64,000 nucleotides of DNA, from the NCBI GenBank assembly GCA_964504915.1, contig CAZDFH010000007.1:17267-81266 (forward strand), read 5' to 3'. This DNA is from CAJBLF01 sp964504915. Its GTDB lineage: Bacteria; Patescibacteriota; Gracilibacteria; Absconditabacterales; Absconditicoccaceae. A program made the position numbers and the translations under genes. The notes under the pieces were generated by a model. It saw only the letters and a program-made list of their open reading frames with translations, was not told the origin of the DNA and ran no database searches. Of this stretch, positions 62,315 through 64,000 are shown one piece after another; positions within the stretch are counted from its first letter, which is position 1; each line of letters opens with the position of its first letter.

Positions 62315-63407
62315 TATTTTCTACTGTCTGCAACTGAACTAAATAGCCAGAAAATTGTGCAAGGTAATTTGGCACCATATCATTAACCAATACATCGCCA
62401 CTTTCAAGTCTATTAATTAGGTCAGCTCACTTTTTAGTTATGTACAATCCAAATTTGATCAATGTTTTATTGTTACTTGCTTTACCTGCATCGAGATAGT
62501 GTTGGCCTTGCTCGACATAGGTGGTGAGTTGACTGATTCGCATTGCTGATGGATCACCATTATTGTCAGTGATATTTGCGATGTCGACAAACATATTTTC
62601 TGCGCCTGTGCTATCAGCACTTGCATGTTGATCTGTTCCTGTATCTGCTACGATGATATCACCTGTGAGTTCTGTTCCGGTCAATACATCACCAGTGATG
62701 GTCGTATCGACGACTGCCACTTGGCTTCATGAATTTCAAAGTCCCATCGGATACATCGTTGTGATGACAAAATATCCTATAAATCCTAATGCAACGAAAA
62801 GGACGACGAAGAATAACATTTTTACATTTTTAGTTTTCTTGGCTGCGGCATCGGCTATTGCTGGTGCAGCTGGTGTCTGTAAGATTGCCTGTGCTGGCGC
62901 AGGATTTGTCGCAGGAGTGACCAGATCAAAAGGATTTTTCACTGCTGTGGTAGTTGTAGCTTCTGCTGGACTTCCTAATAGACTGTCCAGATTCATTGTA
63001 CTCGCTACTGGTGTAGGTGCGGGTGTCTCGACTACTGGCGTCTCCGGATGTGTCGGCAATATTTCGGTCTCATTCACTACCGTTGGAGTTGTTGTATTCC
63101 CTAAGTTTTGAATGATTTTCATGTCATCTTGCAATGTCATTTCTTTCGCATCTAGAGGCAAATTATCTTCGACAATATCTGCTTTGGTTTCGACGGGTTC
63201 CACTTTGGGTGTCTCTACCTTTTGTGTCAAAGCATCTTCTTGTTTCAATCGATCATTATTGGCTACTGGAGATTCTTTCACTACAGGAGGTAAATCTAAT
63301 GAAAGATCTATATCTGGAGTTTTGACTTCAGGAGAAACCGTAGCTTCTCATTGCTGAGCTACTGGTGTAGTAGGATCGGTTGTTGGTGTGCCGGAAGTAA
63401 TTGCCAT
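62238..63407 (-). CDS. Membrane-anchored Pro/Thr-rich protein, unknown function
   Basis: This 389-residue protein has residues 1-185 that are disordered Pro/Thr/Val/Glu-rich (TPTTDPTTPVAQQ, PETPVVETPAPTPVA). A single transmembrane helix follows near 190-212 (MLFFVVLFVALGFIGYFVIT). The extracellular or periplasmic part is Thr/Asp-rich, then helical (ISQLTTYVEQGQHYLDAGKA), ending Ser/Thr/Pro-rich. With the Pro-rich part first, it is a type II-like anchored protein. Own promoter at 63447-63474. Several TGA glycines. Confidence 0.75.
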
Positions 63408-63446
63408 AATCGTATGGTTACAAGTAAATGTTTTAATCTAGACTCA

Positions 63447-63474
63447 ATTATAGTCAGAAACGTTTTTTTGTCAA
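63447..63474 (-). promoter_or_regulatory. Consensus promoter of the Pro/Thr-rich protein gene
   Basis: Minus strand: TTGACA (63469-63474), 16 nt, TATAAT (63447-63452); the ATG is 39 nt downstream. Both boxes are perfect consensus. Confidence 0.88.
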
Positions 63475-63618
63475 AAATTTGGTGCCCCAAATTTTTCATC
63501 CATCCTTCAATCAAAAACACTGAAACATGTTTTTGAAGTAGGATGTATCAAAATTCTGCCCATGAAATTCATTGGTTATATTCAATGATATATATGGTAT
63601 TGCTGGGCGCATTTGTAG

Positions 63619-63638
63619 GGTACGTTCGCGAACGTACC
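63619..63638. repeat. Perfect 20-bp palindrome
   Basis: GGTACGTTCGCGAACGTACC, read identically on both strands, lies just past the stop of the comF-like gene. It could be an operator or the stem of a terminator-like hairpin, though no T-run follows on either side. Confidence 0.6.
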
Positions 63639-63646
63639 TTACGGAG

Positions 63647-64000
63647 CTAGCCATTATGTCTAGCGATGACTAGTCATCGGATTTTGACCTTGGGATAGCT
63701 GGTTTTGATGGTTTTGGCGATCTGGTTGAGCGTAGATCAGGTAGTCGTGACGTCGTCGACGAGCAAAATCGTTTCCCCTCCTTTCAGATGTGTTTTTTTC
63801 AAAGAAAAGGCGTTTTGGAGGTTTTTTAATCTGTCTTTTCTGGTGAGTTTGGCTTGGGATTTTGTATATGTTGTCTTGTCTACGAGTTGACTACAGGGGA
63901 GTCAGAGTTTCTTGGCCAGATTTTTGGCTAAAAGCTGGGATTGGTTGTATCACTTTACAAATAGTCTTCTATATCGATGACTTGGCACAAAAGTTATGAG
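63647..64000 (-). CDS. comF: ComF family phosphoribosyltransferase-like protein (partial, C-terminal part)
   Basis: The last 117 residues of a ComF-type protein; the gene runs off the window end, so the N-terminal zinc finger is not seen. Diagnostic blocks: VPSHRYRRLFVKGYNQSQLL (family P-x-x-x-x-R-x-x-x-R-G-F-N-Q), KLTRKDRLKN (family R-x-x-N-x-x-x-A-F) and the PRPP loop ILLVDDVTTTGSTLNQIAKT. Three glycines, including GYNQ and the TTTG loop, are TGA. ComF proteins are linked to DNA uptake; in a host with type IV pilin-like genes this fits competence, which is inference. Confidence 0.88.

Noticed and set aside
62653..63111. 152-codon plus-strand ORF rich in Val, Ala and Thr
   Set aside because: It is the antisense shadow of the Pro/Thr-rich anchored protein, whose membrane helix, promoter and UGA glycines support the minus strand.
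1..64000. tRNA, rRNA, riboswitch or insertion-sequence genes
   Set aside because: I scanned the gaps for cloverleaf arms, GTTCRA motifs, rRNA segments and transposase motifs and found none I could support.

Overview
This window comes from a bacterium that reads UGA as glycine (genetic code 25), so it belongs to the Absconditabacteria (SR1) or Gracilibacteria (BD1-5) candidate phyla of the Patescibacteria. Nearly every gene has in-frame TGA codons where its family has a conserved glycine: the DKTGT motif of the P-type ATPase, the Walker A of the ABC transporter, the DTPGH motif of TypA. Every CDS ends in TAA or TAG. All coordinates here assume UGA = Gly; read with the standard code the genes fall apart into fragments. 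The DNA is AT-rich and Shine-Dalgarno sequences are almost absent. Many promoters fit TTGACA, 16-17 nt, TATAAT. Intergenic gaps are short and often filled with degenerate, word-like repeats and GC-rich palindromes.

Layout. 1-15.7 kb: housekeeping and surface genes (P-type ATPase, inorganic pyrophosphatase, rubrerythrin, two Fe-S type PD-(D/E)XK nucleases, phosphoglycerate mutase, polysaccharide deacetylase, an oddly ordered glycosyltransferase, phosphohexomutase, a four-helix-bundle protein, TrmD and a pilin-like membrane protein). 15.75-32.75 kb: an accessory block of unknown function. It has a four-gene plus-strand operon of large coiled-coil, TPR and DUF4116-type proteins, facing a five-gene minus-strand operon of a beta-repeat protein, a 1266-residue coiled-coil protein and smaller partners. 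A 76-bp direct repeat brackets the plus operon. 32.9-48.3 kb: mostly minus strand, with UvrC, a sigma-region-4/HARE-HTH regulator, YchF, methyltransferases, an NAD(P)H/FMN-type reductase, a CDF transporter, Nudix, RlmE, YgjP, YjbQ (plus strand), enolase, ProC, TsaC and an ABC exporter. 48.6-59.1 kb: membrane and pilin-like proteins around Rel, then TypA, a DEAD-box helicase and a hypothetical protein. 59.2-61.3 kb: a pyrE-pyrF operon that uses no UGA codons and looks transferred from a standard-code organism. 61.3-64 kb: a Xer recombinase, an anchored Pro/Thr-rich protein and a ComF-like phosphoribosyltransferase.

The most notable points are: (i) the 17-kb block of undescribed large proteins with its direct repeat; (ii) GC-rich palindromic elements inserted in frame inside genes (ATPase, nuclease, uvrC twice) and an intergenic repeat inside trmD; (iii) a GT-B glycosyltransferase whose two domains are in swapped order; (iv) the UGA-free pyrEF operon.
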